This document shows, in pieces, positions 50,004 to 57,432 of a DNA stretch of 64,000 bases. Made by a program: the position numbers and the translations under genes. Under the pieces are notes generated by a model that saw only the letters and a program-made list of their open reading frames with translations, was not told the DNA's origin and did not search any database. Source of the stretch: JAJNBA01 sp035512775 (lineage in GTDB: Bacteria > Actinomycetota > UBA4738 > HRBIN12). Each line of letters opens with the position of its first letter. Within the stretch, counting starts at the first letter, position 1. The stretch spans positions 108,403 to 172,402 of the forward strand of contig DATKDI010000055.1 of assembly GCA_035512775.1 (NCBI GenBank), in the 5' to 3' direction.

Positions 50004-50042
50004 GAGGGAGTCGAACCCCCAGCTTTCTGATCCGTAGTCAGA
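50004..50042 (-). repeat. tRNA-Arg(ACG) 3'-half remnant, copy 2 (possible att site)
   Basis: On the minus strand the sequence forms a complete anticodon arm (TCTGA-CTACGGA-TCAGA, anticodon ACG), a 5-nt variable loop and a full T arm (5-bp stem with one G-U, TTCGACT loop). The D arm and 5' acceptor strand are missing, their place being taken by the end of metF. It is a better preserved copy of the element at 46918-46953 in the same orientation. Confidence 0.55.
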
Positions 50043-50988
50043 GGCTCTTCTTCAGCATCTCCATCAACGAAACCAGCGGCCCGGTGTCCTGCATCACGTA
50101 GAAGTGCGCCGACGGCACGCCCTGCTCGAACAGCTGGAGCGTCTGTTCGAATGCCCACCGGATGCCCACCTCGGCGACCTTCTCGTCACCCACGGATGCC
50201 ACCTCCGCCACGAGACTCTCGGGCACCGCGACGTTGAAGGTCCTCGGGATGCTCGTGACGTGCGTCCGGCGCGTGAGGATCTTGAGCCCAGGGATGATCG
50301 GGATCGTCACGCCCTGGTCGCGACAGGACTTCACGAACCGGAAGAAGACCTCGTTGTCGTAGAACAGCTGCGTCACGGCGTACTCGGCGCCGGCCCGTTG
50401 TTTCTCCAGAAGCACGCCGATGTCCCGCTCGAGGTTCGGCGCCTCCTCGTGCTTCTCGGGGTAGGCCGCGACGCCGATGCAGAAATCGGTCGGCGTGGAT
50501 TCGGCCAACTCCTCGAGGTATTCCCCATGATTCATCGCAGACACCTGCCGAACGAGATCAAGAGCGTTCTCGTTCGCGCTGCGTCCATCCGGCGGCACCC
50601 GACGTTCGCCGTCCCCCCGGATCGCGAGGACGTTCTCGATCCCGAGGTAGTTCAGCTCGATCAGCGAATCCTCGGTCTCCTCTCGCGTGAATCCGTTGCA
50701 CAAGACGTGCGGGACCGGGTCGACGTCGAAGCGGTACTTGATCGCGGCGCACAGGCCGAAGGTCCCCGGAGCCTTTCGGGTCACGCGACGCCGATACGTG
50801 CCACCGGGCACCTCGTCCCACACCGTTTCCGCCGCGTGGCTCGTGATGTCGATGAACGGCGGCTCGTACGGCATCAGCGAGGAGACTGCCTCGTAGATGC
50901 GTTGCACGTTGGCTCCGCGGCGCGGAGGGATGATCTCGACGCTGACGAAGGGGTTCGTGGCGTTCGCGAGATGCTCGATGACCTTCAC
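50038..50988 (-). CDS. metF: 5,10-methylenetetrahydrofolate reductase
   Basis: A 316-residue flavoprotein. 'NPFVSVEIIPPRRGANVQRI' (catalytic Glu near residue 18), 'PPFIDITSHAAETVWDE', 'LIELNYLGIENVLAIRGDGE', 'AAYPEKHEEAPNLERDIGVL' and 'AGAEYAVTQLFYDNEVFF' are MetF hallmarks. It makes 5-methyl-tetrahydrofolate for methionine synthesis. Its stop lies inside the anticodon arm of a tRNA remnant, so the gene's last bases are adjacent to a recombination junction, though the protein looks full length. GTG start with TAGGCT 6 nt upstream. Confidence 0.93.
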   Translation of the reverse strand: MKVIEHLANATNPFVSVEIIPPRRGANVQRIYEAVSSLMPYEPPFIDITSHAAETVWDEVPGGTYRRRVTRKAPGTFGLCAAIKYRFDVDPVPHVLCNGFTREETEDSLIELNYLGIENVLAIRGDGERRVPPDGRSANENALDLVRQVSAMNHGEYLEELAESTPTDFCIGVAAYPEKHEEAPNLERDIGVLLEKQRAGAEYAVTQLFYDNEVFFRFVKSCRDQGVTIPIIPGLKILTRRTHVTSIPRTFNVAVPESLVAEVASVGDEKVAEVGIRWAFEQTLQLFEQGVPSAHFYVMQDTGPLVSLMEMLKKSL

Positions 50989-50994
50989 GGTTCG

Positions 50995-51000
50995 AGCCTA
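50995..51000 (-). promoter_or_regulatory. Candidate leaderless -10 (TAGGCT) for metF
   Basis: On the minus strand TAGGCT ends 6 nt before the metF GTG at 50988. Confidence 0.5.
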
Positions 51001-51059
51001 TCGCCGGTGAAGAGCCTTTCCTTTGAAGTAGAGCTCGCCGCAGGAAAGGGATGTGTCTC

Positions 51060-51378
51060 CTATCCGGAGCCCCGCGACCGCAACGAGCGCCGAGGCTCTC
51101 TCTCGTCCGCAAGAAGGCTGTCTCGTTCAGCGGGACTTGGATTCCGGTCCCAGGGGTCGAACTCGAAGTCCCCGAGAACCATGCGAGCACGGCGCCCGCG
51201 TTCTTTCGCCGGAATCGGTCGCGCCTCCTCCCCGAGCGTGAATGTCATCTGGCGGCCGACACCCCCTCGCGATCCGATCGAGTAGCTCGAGCCCTGGCAT
51301 CGTTCGACCCGTTTCGATCTTGGAGATCGCTGCCTGCGTGGTGCCGATCCGGGCCGCGAGCTCAGCCTGCAATATCAC
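51060..51378 (-). pseudogene. XRE-type antitoxin/regulator, frameshifted and 5'-truncated
   Basis: From a GTG at 51378 (overlapping the hutU stop, GTGA) the frame reads 'LQAELAARIGTTQAAISKIE' and 'MPGLELLDRIARG', an XRE helix-turn-helix lacking its first helix. After a run of five G near 51269 the frame is lost; removing one G restores 'GVGRQMTFTLGEEA' and a further 45 residues ending at 51060. The gene is therefore one base out of frame and probably truncated at its 5' end by hutU. It may instead be a sequencing error in a homopolymer. Confidence 0.6.
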
Positions 51379-53036
51379 TCCCGCCAGGGCAGCCGGATCC
51401 CTCGCGCGGCCGCGACCTCGAGGGCCCGCTCGTACCCGGCATCGGCGTGGCGGACCACACCGGTTCCGGGGTCGGTCGTGAGCACGCGCTCAAGCCGCGC
51501 CGCCGCGTTCTCCGTGCCGTCCGCCACCACGACCATCCCCGCGTGGATCGAGTAGCCGATCCCGACGCCGCCGCCGTGGTGGACGCTCACCCAGTGGGCG
51601 CCGGCCGCGGTGTTGATCAGCGCGTTCAGGATCGGCCAGTCCGCGATCGCGTCCGAGCCGTCCTTCATGCCCTCGGTCTCCCGGTAGGGCGAGGCGACGG
51701 ACCCGCTGTCGAGGTGGTCACGACCGATCACGATCGGCGCCGAGACCTCGCCGCTCGCGACCATCTCGTTGAAGCGCAAACCCGCCTTCGCTCGCTGCCC
51801 GTACCCGAGCCAGCAGATCCGAGCGGGGAGCCCCTGATGCGCGACCCGCTCCCCCGCCATCTGGAGCCACCGCAGGAGCCGTTTGTCTTCCGGGAACAGC
51901 TCGGCGACCGCCCGGTCGGTCTTCTCGATGTCTTCCGCGTCGCCGGAGAGCGCCGCCCACCGGAACGGGCCCTTCCCCTCGCAGAACATGGGACGGACGA
52001 ACGCCGGGACGAAGCCCGGGTAGTCGTACGCGCGCTCGAAGCCGCCCGCTTCGGCACCCGCCCGGAGGTTGTTCCCGTAGTCGAAGACCACCGAGCCCGC
52101 GTCGAGGAAGCCGACCATCGCTTCCACGTGGCGGGCCATCGACGCGTGCGACCGCCGTTGGTAGTCCTCCGGGTCCCGCTCCCGGAGCGCCGACGCCTCC
52201 TCGAGGGTGAGCCCGGCGGGGACATAGCCACCGAGTGGATCGTGCGCGCTCGTCTGGTCGGTCACGACATCGGGACTGAAGCCCTGTGCCAGCAGCGCCG
52301 GCTCCACGTCGGCGCAGTTCCCGAGCAGGCCGATCGACAACGGCTCTCGGGCAGTCTTCGCCTCCTCGGCCCACACGAGCGCCTCGTCGACTGAAGCCGT
52401 CTCGCGATCCAGGTACTGGGTCTTGATGCGGCGCTCGATCCTCTCCGGGTCGACCTCGATGCAGATCGCCACACCGCCGTTCATCGTCACGGCGAGCGGC
52501 TGGGCTCCCCCCATCCCCCCGAGCCCGCCGGTGAGCGTGATCGTGCCCGCGAGCGTGCCACCGAACCGCTGTGTGGCGCACTCGGCGAGGGCCTCGTACG
52601 TGCCCTGCAGGATGCCCTGCGTACCGATGTAGATCCAGGAGCCCGCCGTCATCTGGCCGTACATCGTGAGCCCCGCGTGCTCGAGCTCGCGGAACGTCTC
52701 CCAATCGGCCCACTTCGGCACGAGCATCGCGTTGGAGATCAGGACCCGAGGAGCCATCTCGTGGGTCCAGAACACGCCCACCGGCTTCCCGGACTGAACC
52801 AGGAGCGTCTCGTCGTCGCCGAGACCCTTCAGCGTGCGGACGATCGCGTCGTATGCCTCCCAGGACCGGGCGGCGCGGCCCGTGCCGCCGTATACGACGA
52901 GGTCTTCGGGACGTTCGGCGACCTCGGGATCGAGGTTGTTCATCAGCATCCGCATCGCGGCCTCCTGCGGCCACGAGCGGCAGCTCAGCTCGGAGCCCCT
53001 CGGCGCCCGCACCTCGTGAGCGTCCATCTGCTCCAT
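51375..53036 (-). CDS. hutU: Urocanate hydratase
   Basis: A 553-residue urocanase. 'EVRAPRGSELSCRSWPQEAA', 'MRMLMNNLDPEVAERPEDLV', 'VYGGTGRAARSWEAYDAIVR', 'GLGGMGGAQPLAVTMNGGVA' (NAD binding) and 'HHGGGVGIGYSIHAG' are standard family blocks. It uses tightly bound NAD to convert urocanate to imidazolonepropionate, the substrate of HutI encoded 24 kb away. The start at 53036 gives the family's usual distance to the first block; 53027 and 53069 are also possible. It ends in a 4-nt overlap with a broken XRE gene. Confidence 0.93.
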   Translation of the reverse strand: MEQMDAHEVRAPRGSELSCRSWPQEAAMRMLMNNLDPEVAERPEDLVVYGGTGRAARSWEAYDAIVRTLKGLGDDETLLVQSGKPVGVFWTHEMAPRVLISNAMLVPKWADWETFRELEHAGLTMYGQMTAGSWIYIGTQGILQGTYEALAECATQRFGGTLAGTITLTGGLGGMGGAQPLAVTMNGGVAICIEVDPERIERRIKTQYLDRETASVDEALVWAEEAKTAREPLSIGLLGNCADVEPALLAQGFSPDVVTDQTSAHDPLGGYVPAGLTLEEASALRERDPEDYQRRSHASMARHVEAMVGFLDAGSVVFDYGNNLRAGAEAGGFERAYDYPGFVPAFVRPMFCEGKGPFRWAALSGDAEDIEKTDRAVAELFPEDKRLLRWLQMAGERVAHQGLPARICWLGYGQRAKAGLRFNEMVASGEVSAPIVIGRDHLDSGSVASPYRETEGMKDGSDAIADWPILNALINTAAGAHWVSVHHGGGVGIGYSIHAGMVVVADGTENAAARLERVLTTDPGTGVVRHADAGYERALEVAAARGIRLPWRE

Positions 53037-53123
53037 CTTGGGCGATACCCCCGGTTGGGTAACCTCCATCTGGGCTACGGCAGAGATGCTACCCGGATGC
53101 TTGAGTGCCCCCGGGTTCACCTG

Positions 53124-53129
53124 TACCGT
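53124..53129 (+). promoter_or_regulatory. Candidate leaderless -10 (TACCGT) for the EAL response regulator
   Basis: TACCGT ends 7 nt before the ATG at 53137. Confidence 0.4.
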
Positions 53130-53136
53130 CCGCGCG

Positions 53137-54336
53137 ATGGCCCCCGACGGAACCCTCATCGAGTTCGGGGCCCGAGGCGCCGTCGATCCCATCCGGGTGC
53201 TCCTCGCCGATGACGAGCCAGCGCTCAGGGTCGCCCTCACGGAGCTCCTCAGCCACGAGGAACGGGTCGAGCTGATCGGGACGGCCGCCGACGCCGAGGA
53301 GGCGATCCGGATCGCCGAGTCGGACCGGCCGGACGTGGCGCTCGTCGACGTGCGTATGCCCGAAGGCGGGGGGCCCCACGCGGCCCGAGGCATCTCGCGC
53401 GTGTCCCCCCGGACGCGGGTGATCGCGCTGTCCGCCTATGAGGACAAGAAGAACGTGATGGAGATGCTCCGTGCCGGCGCCGTCGGCTACCTGGTCAAGG
53501 GGACGGCTGCCGACGAGCTCGTCCACGGGATCGAGATGGTGGCCCAGGGCGGCACCAGTCTCTCGGCCGAGGTGCTGGGCGGCGTTGTCGCCGAGCTCGC
53601 GACCCAGCTCCGCCGCGAAGAGATCGAAGACGAGGCCGACCAGGCGCTCCGGGGCGACATCGAGCGGTTCGTCTCCGGCCACGGGGTCTGGATGGTGTTC
53701 CACGCGATCGTCGATCTCGAGACACGCCAGGAGATCGGGGTGGAGGCGCTCGCTCGGTTCGGATCGATCCCCGTGAAGCCGCCCGACCGATGGTTCGCCG
53801 ATGCGACGGCGCTCGAGCTCGGGCTCCAGCTTCAGCTCAGAACCCTGAAGGAGGCACTCGAGGCTCTCCCGAAGATCCCGGACGGGATGTTCCTGGCGGT
53901 CAACTGCTCGCACGTCGCCGCCTCATCTCCCGAGTTCGCCGAGCGATTGGACGGCGTCGAGGACCGCATCGTCCTCGAGATCACGGAACACGAGGCCATC
54001 GAGGACTACGGCGCGCTCGCGGAGGCGCTCGCGCCCCTCCGCGAGCGCGGCCTGCGCGTCGCCGTCGACGACGTCGGCGCGGGCTACGCGAGCCTGCGGC
54101 ACGCGCTCCAGCTCGCGCCCGACATGGTGAAGATGGACATCTCGCTCACCCGGGGCATCGACCGCGATCCGGGACGTCGGGCCCTCGCCACCGCGCTGAT
54201 CTCCTTCGCGGCCGAGACGCACATGACGATCGTGGCCGAAGGGATCGAAACGGCAGGAGAGCTCCACGCGTTGCGCGAGCTCGGCGTCCGGTACGGGCAG
54301 GGCTTCTACCTCGCCCGCCCCGCCCCGCTCGACTGA
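53137..54336 (+). CDS. Response regulator with EAL-type c-di-GMP phosphodiesterase domain
   Basis: A 399-residue protein. The N-terminal receiver domain (about 18-140) has 'VLLADDEPALRVALTELL', the phospho-acceptor Asp in 'VALVDVRMPEGGG' and Lys in 'GAVGYLVKGTAADE'. The EAL domain (about 165-395) has the EAL core 'GVEALARFG', 'FLAVNCS', 'VLEITEHEAIEDYG', 'VAVDDVGAGYASLRH', 'DMVKMDISL', 'IVAEGIETAGE' and 'YGQGFYLARPAP', so all catalytic Glu/Asn/Asp/Lys/Gln residues are present. It would hydrolyse c-di-GMP under phosphorylation control. No partner histidine kinase is nearby. Confidence 0.93.
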   Translation: MAPDGTLIEFGARGAVDPIRVLLADDEPALRVALTELLSHEERVELIGTAADAEEAIRIAESDRPDVALVDVRMPEGGGPHAARGISRVSPRTRVIALSAYEDKKNVMEMLRAGAVGYLVKGTAADELVHGIEMVAQGGTSLSAEVLGGVVAELATQLRREEIEDEADQALRGDIERFVSGHGVWMVFHAIVDLETRQEIGVEALARFGSIPVKPPDRWFADATALELGLQLQLRTLKEALEALPKIPDGMFLAVNCSHVAASSPEFAERLDGVEDRIVLEITEHEAIEDYGALAEALAPLRERGLRVAVDDVGAGYASLRHALQLAPDMVKMDISLTRGIDRDPGRRALATALISFAAETHMTIVAEGIETAGELHALRELGVRYGQGFYLARPAPLD

Positions 54337-54342
54337 CCTGCC

Positions 54343-54774
54343 TCAGGAACTCTCTGCCGACCGACTGCGGACGAGGCTCCGGAGCACCCGCAGGTCACGG
54401 GCGAAGATCCGGCGCATCAGCGGCGCCGCCGCCCGGAGACCGAGTCGGCCGACCGGACCCAACGCCTTCGGTGCGAAGAGGGTCTCGCGCCAGCGCATCC
54501 GCGTGCCCTCGCTCACCGGTTGGAGCTGGATCTCACCGGCGCCCTTCACCCATCCGAGGTGATCGATCACCAGGATCCGCGGAGGCTCCCACATGCTGAC
54601 CCGAACCTTGTCGCGAGTCCTGATACCCGCGATCCGCACTGTCGCAAGTGCCTCGACGCCCACGCCCTCCCGTTGCTCGCCGATCAACTCGAAGTCGGCG
54701 GCCTCGAGCATCCAGTCGTCCTGATGCTCCCAGTCCGTGATCAACGCCCACACGATCTCCGGTGGCCCGGGCAT
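54343..54774 (-). CDS. SRPBCC-family protein, start uncertain
   Basis: A 143-residue START-like protein: 'PPEIVWALITDWEHQDDWML' and 'EGTRMRWRETLFAPKALGPV' identify the fold. Conserved-looking sequence continues in frame for about ten residues upstream of the ATG at 54774 ('RPLVIEVSDT'), where the family's first strand should be, but no ATG, GTG or TTG is available there; a CTG at 54834 would be needed. It lies between two c-di-GMP response regulators, 6 bp from the EAL gene stop and 64 bp from the GGDEF gene stop. Confidence 0.7.
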   Translation of the reverse strand: MPGPPEIVWALITDWEHQDDWMLEAADFELIGEQREGVGVEALATVRIAGIRTRDKVRVSMWEPPRILVIDHLGWVKGAGEIQLQPVSEGTRMRWRETLFAPKALGPVGRLGLRAAAPLMRRIFARDLRVLRSLVRSRSAESS

Positions 54775-54838
54775 CGTGTCGGAGACCTCGATGACGAGAG
54801 GACGCCGTCGCGCGGATCGAGGCTCGGCGTTCAGCGGA

Positions 54839-55900
54839 TCAGCTCGAGCGGCGGTCGATCGACCATGAAGAGGCGCCCGTGTCCTTCGTGAACTGCTTCA
54901 TCTCCATGGCGATGGTCACCGCCTCCGCGTAGTGCCGGAACGCCCGCTTCTCCGTCGAGGCGACCCCGATCGAGAGCGTCAACAGCGGGAACCGCTGGAG
55001 ATCGCCACGTCGATTCGTGACCTCGACGTAGCCGTTCGTGCGGTCGTCCACGTCATAGAGACCGGGCACCATCTCGTCGAACATCTGCACGATCTGCTGA
55101 GCCGTGGCCGTTGAATGCTCGGGCGGCACCACGACCACGAAGTCGTCTCCTCCGGCGTGCCCGACGAACGTGTCTGCTCCCACGACGTGCGCGGCGGCCT
55201 CGCCGATCACGCGGGCCGTCTCTCTGATGGCTTCGTCCCCCCGAAGGAATCCGTACCGGTCGTTGTAGGCCTTGAACCGGTCGAGGTCGACATACAGGAC
55301 CGCGAACGGGTCGCCGGCCGAGACGCGTCGTTCGATCTCGTCCTCGATCGCGATGTTGCCGGCAAGGCCCGTCATCGGCGAAAGGGACCGAGTGTCGCTC
55401 GCGCGGTTCAGCACTCCCCGGATCCGCGCCAGCAGCTCCGGCGTGTCGAACGGCTTCACGATGTAATCGTCCGCACCGATCGCGAAGCCTTCCAGCTTGT
55501 CGGCCGACAGTCCTCGAGCGGTCAGCATGATCACGGAGACCGTGGCGGTCCTCGGATCCTGACGGAGGCGGCGGGTCAGCTCGAACCCGTCCATGTTGGG
55601 CATCATCACGTCGGCGAGGACGAGCTGCGGCGGGCGCTCCTTCGCGGCCGCGAGGGCCTGTTCCCCGTCGCTCGCGACCCGCACGTCGTAGCCGGCCGCC
55701 TTCAGCTCGATCTCGAGGAGCCGCGCGATGAACGGGTCGTCGTCGACGACGAGGAGGCTCTCCCCGCCGCCGCCGGGATCGTCGTCTTGTGGCTTCTCTT
55801 GCGCCGCAGTCTCTGGCGCCGCCATCTCTGGCGCCGCCGCCTCAGGCGCCGCCGCCTCAGGCGCTGCCACCTCTGGCTCTGACGTCTCTGGGTCTGTCAC
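54839..55900 (-). CDS. Response regulator with GGDEF domain (diguanylate cyclase)
   Basis: A 353-residue protein. A low-complexity Ala/Pro/Glu linker (about residues 5-40) precedes a receiver domain (about 48-165; 'LLVVDDDPFIARLLEIELKA', phospho-Asp in 'LVLADVMMPNMDGFE', Lys in 'DDYIVKPFDTPE'). A GGDEF domain follows (about 185-345; 'DPFAVLYVDLDRFKAYNDRY', active-site 'GHAGGDDFVVVV', i.e. GGDDF). It probably makes c-di-GMP, the opposite of the EAL regulator 0.5 kb away. The GTG at 55900 has GGGAG 6 nt upstream. Confidence 0.9.
   Translation of the reverse strand: MTDPETSEPEVAAPEAAAPEAAAPEMAAPETAAQEKPQDDDPGGGGESLLVVDDDPFIARLLEIELKAAGYDVRVASDGEQALAAAKERPPQLVLADVMMPNMDGFELTRRLRQDPRTATVSVIMLTARGLSADKLEGFAIGADDYIVKPFDTPELLARIRGVLNRASDTRSLSPMTGLAGNIAIEDEIERRVSAGDPFAVLYVDLDRFKAYNDRYGFLRGDEAIRETARVIGEAAAHVVGADTFVGHAGGDDFVVVVPPEHSTATAQQIVQMFDEMVPGLYDVDDRTNGYVEVTNRRGDLQRFPLLTLSIGVASTEKRAFRHYAEAVTIAMEMKQFTKDTGASSWSIDRRSS
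55812..55886. repeat. 15-bp tandem repeat inside the GGDEF gene
   Basis: Five imperfect copies of a 15-bp unit (TCTGGCGCCGCCATC-like on the plus strand) encode pentapeptides of the type EAAAP in the N-terminal linker. Repeat number may vary between strains by slippage. Confidence 0.7.
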
Positions 55901-55971
55901 TGGCTCTCCCGTCGTCCGCAAGGCCTTGCCTCCCGGACATCGGCACTCTACCGCCACAAGGTGAGCCCGCT

Positions 55972-55998
55972 GCGTAGGGAGCGGGACGTTCCCTGCGC
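55972..55998 (+). promoter_or_regulatory. 9-bp hairpin in the CBS-synthase leader
   Basis: GCGTAGGGA and TCCCTGCGC pair over 9 positions (one G-U) around a 9-nt loop, 51 nt upstream of the cystathionine beta-synthase ATG. It could be an mRNA leader element or an operator; it does not look like a known SAM riboswitch. Confidence 0.35.
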
Positions 55999-56049
55999 CG
56001 CGTGGCACGATGGGGCCGGCCTGTTCGGACCCCTGTGAAGGAGACGGCG

Positions 56050-57423
56050 ATGCCGGTGCTCGACTCATTCCTCGATGCGATGGGCGACACACCTCTGGTG
56101 CGCCTGCGGGCGGTGGCCCGTGGGGTGAAACCGACGATCCTGGCCAAGCTCGAGATACTGAATCCGGGCGGCTCCGTCAAGGACCGGATCGGCATCAGGA
56201 TGATCGAGGCGGCCGAGCGGGAAGGGCTCCTCAAGCCCGGGGGGACGATCGTCGAGCCTACATCCGGCAACACCGGGCACGGGCTCGCGATCGCCGCCGC
56301 CGTTCGCGGCTATCGCTGCATCTTCGTGATGCCGGACAAGATGAGCCAGGAGAAGATCTCGCTCCTTCGCGCCTACGGGGCCGAGGTCGTGATCTGCCCC
56401 ACCGCCGTGTTGCCGGATTCCCCGGAGAGCTACTACCGGGTGGCCGACCGATTGGCTGCGGAGATCCCCGGCGCGTTCCAGCCGAACCAGTACCACAACC
56501 CCGTGAACCCCCAGACCCACTACGAGACGACCGGCCCGGAGATCTGGCAGCAGACCGAGGGCCGGCTCACCGCCTTCGTCTGTGGCGTAGGGACGGGTGG
56601 CACGATCTCGGGGGCGGGTCGCTACCTGAAGGAGCAGAACCCCGACGTTTTCGTGGTGGGGGCGGATCCGGAGGGGTCGCTCTATTCCGGCGACACCCCG
56701 AGGCCGTATCTCGTCGAGGGGATCGGTGAGGACTTCTTCCCCACGACCTTCGATCCGTCGGTCGTAGATCGCTACGTCCGCGTCTCCGATCGCGATTCCT
56801 TCCTGACGGCGCGCGCGATCACCCGTCGTGAGGGGATCCTCGTGGGAGGCTCGAGCGGCACCGCCGTCTACGCTGCCCTGCAGGTCGCTCGAGACCTCGA
56901 TGACCATGATGCGACGATCGTCGTCCTGCTCCCCGACACCGGGCGGCAGTACATGTCGAAGCTCTATTCCGAGACGTGGATGCTGCAGCACGGGATGCTC
57001 GAGCGACCCGAGATGATCCGCGTCGAGGAGGTCCTCTCCGCGAAGTCCGGCGAGATCCCTTCGCTCGTCACCGTGAACGCACACGACAAGGTGCGTCAGG
57101 CAGTCGAGACCCTGCAGGAGCATGGGATCTCGCAAGCGCCGGTGGTGCGGGAGGAGTCCATCGACGTCTCGCAGTTCGTCGGATCGATCCGCGACCGCGA
57201 GCTGCTGGAGCGCGTGTTCCGAGACCCCGACGCGCTCCAGCTGGACGTCGCCGAGGCGATGGCGCCGCCCATCCCGATGGTCGAATGGGACGCACCCGTG
57301 GAGATGGCGTTCGCGGAGCTGGAACGGACGTCCGCCCTGGTCGTGACCAAGTCGGGACAGGCACTCGGCGTGTTGACCCGGAGCGACCTCCTCGAGTTCC
57401 TCGCCCGACAGCGGCGGGCGTAG
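56050..57423 (+). CDS. cbs: Cystathionine beta-synthase with C-terminal CBS domains
   Basis: A 457-residue PLP enzyme. The Lys that binds PLP is in 'LNPGGSVKDRIGIRMIEAAE' (about residue 42), with 'IVEPTSGNTGHGLAIAAAV' as substrate loop and 'VCGVGTGGTISGAGRYLKE' as phosphate-binding loop. Residues about 330-455 are a tandem CBS-domain pair that may sense SAM or nucleotides. It joins homocysteine and serine into cystathionine. The next gene, 9 bp away, splits cystathionine, so the two form a reverse-transsulfuration unit for cysteine formation. Confidence 0.92.
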   Translation: MPVLDSFLDAMGDTPLVRLRAVARGVKPTILAKLEILNPGGSVKDRIGIRMIEAAEREGLLKPGGTIVEPTSGNTGHGLAIAAAVRGYRCIFVMPDKMSQEKISLLRAYGAEVVICPTAVLPDSPESYYRVADRLAAEIPGAFQPNQYHNPVNPQTHYETTGPEIWQQTEGRLTAFVCGVGTGGTISGAGRYLKEQNPDVFVVGADPEGSLYSGDTPRPYLVEGIGEDFFPTTFDPSVVDRYVRVSDRDSFLTARAITRREGILVGGSSGTAVYAALQVARDLDDHDATIVVLLPDTGRQYMSKLYSETWMLQHGMLERPEMIRVEEVLSAKSGEIPSLVTVNAHDKVRQAVETLQEHGISQAPVVREESIDVSQFVGSIRDRELLERVFRDPDALQLDVAEAMAPPIPMVEWDAPVEMAFAELERTSALVVTKSGQALGVLTRSDLLEFLARQRRA

Positions 57424-57426
57424 TCT
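57421..57426 (+). promoter_or_regulatory. Candidate internal leaderless -10 (TAGTCT) for the second transsulfuration gene
   Basis: TAGTCT begins at the stop codon of the upstream gene and ends 6 nt before the ATG at 57433, so the downstream gene might also be transcribed on its own. Confidence 0.35.
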
Positions 57427-57432
57427 TCGCCG

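Noticed and set aside
46918..50042. Complete tRNA genes at the two tRNA-like stretches.
   Set aside because: Neither has a D arm or a 5' acceptor strand; one is cut by the end of metF.
55920..56049. SAM riboswitch upstream of cystathionine beta-synthase.
   Set aside because: None of the conserved SAM-I or SAM-IV core sequences is visible; only a simple hairpin.
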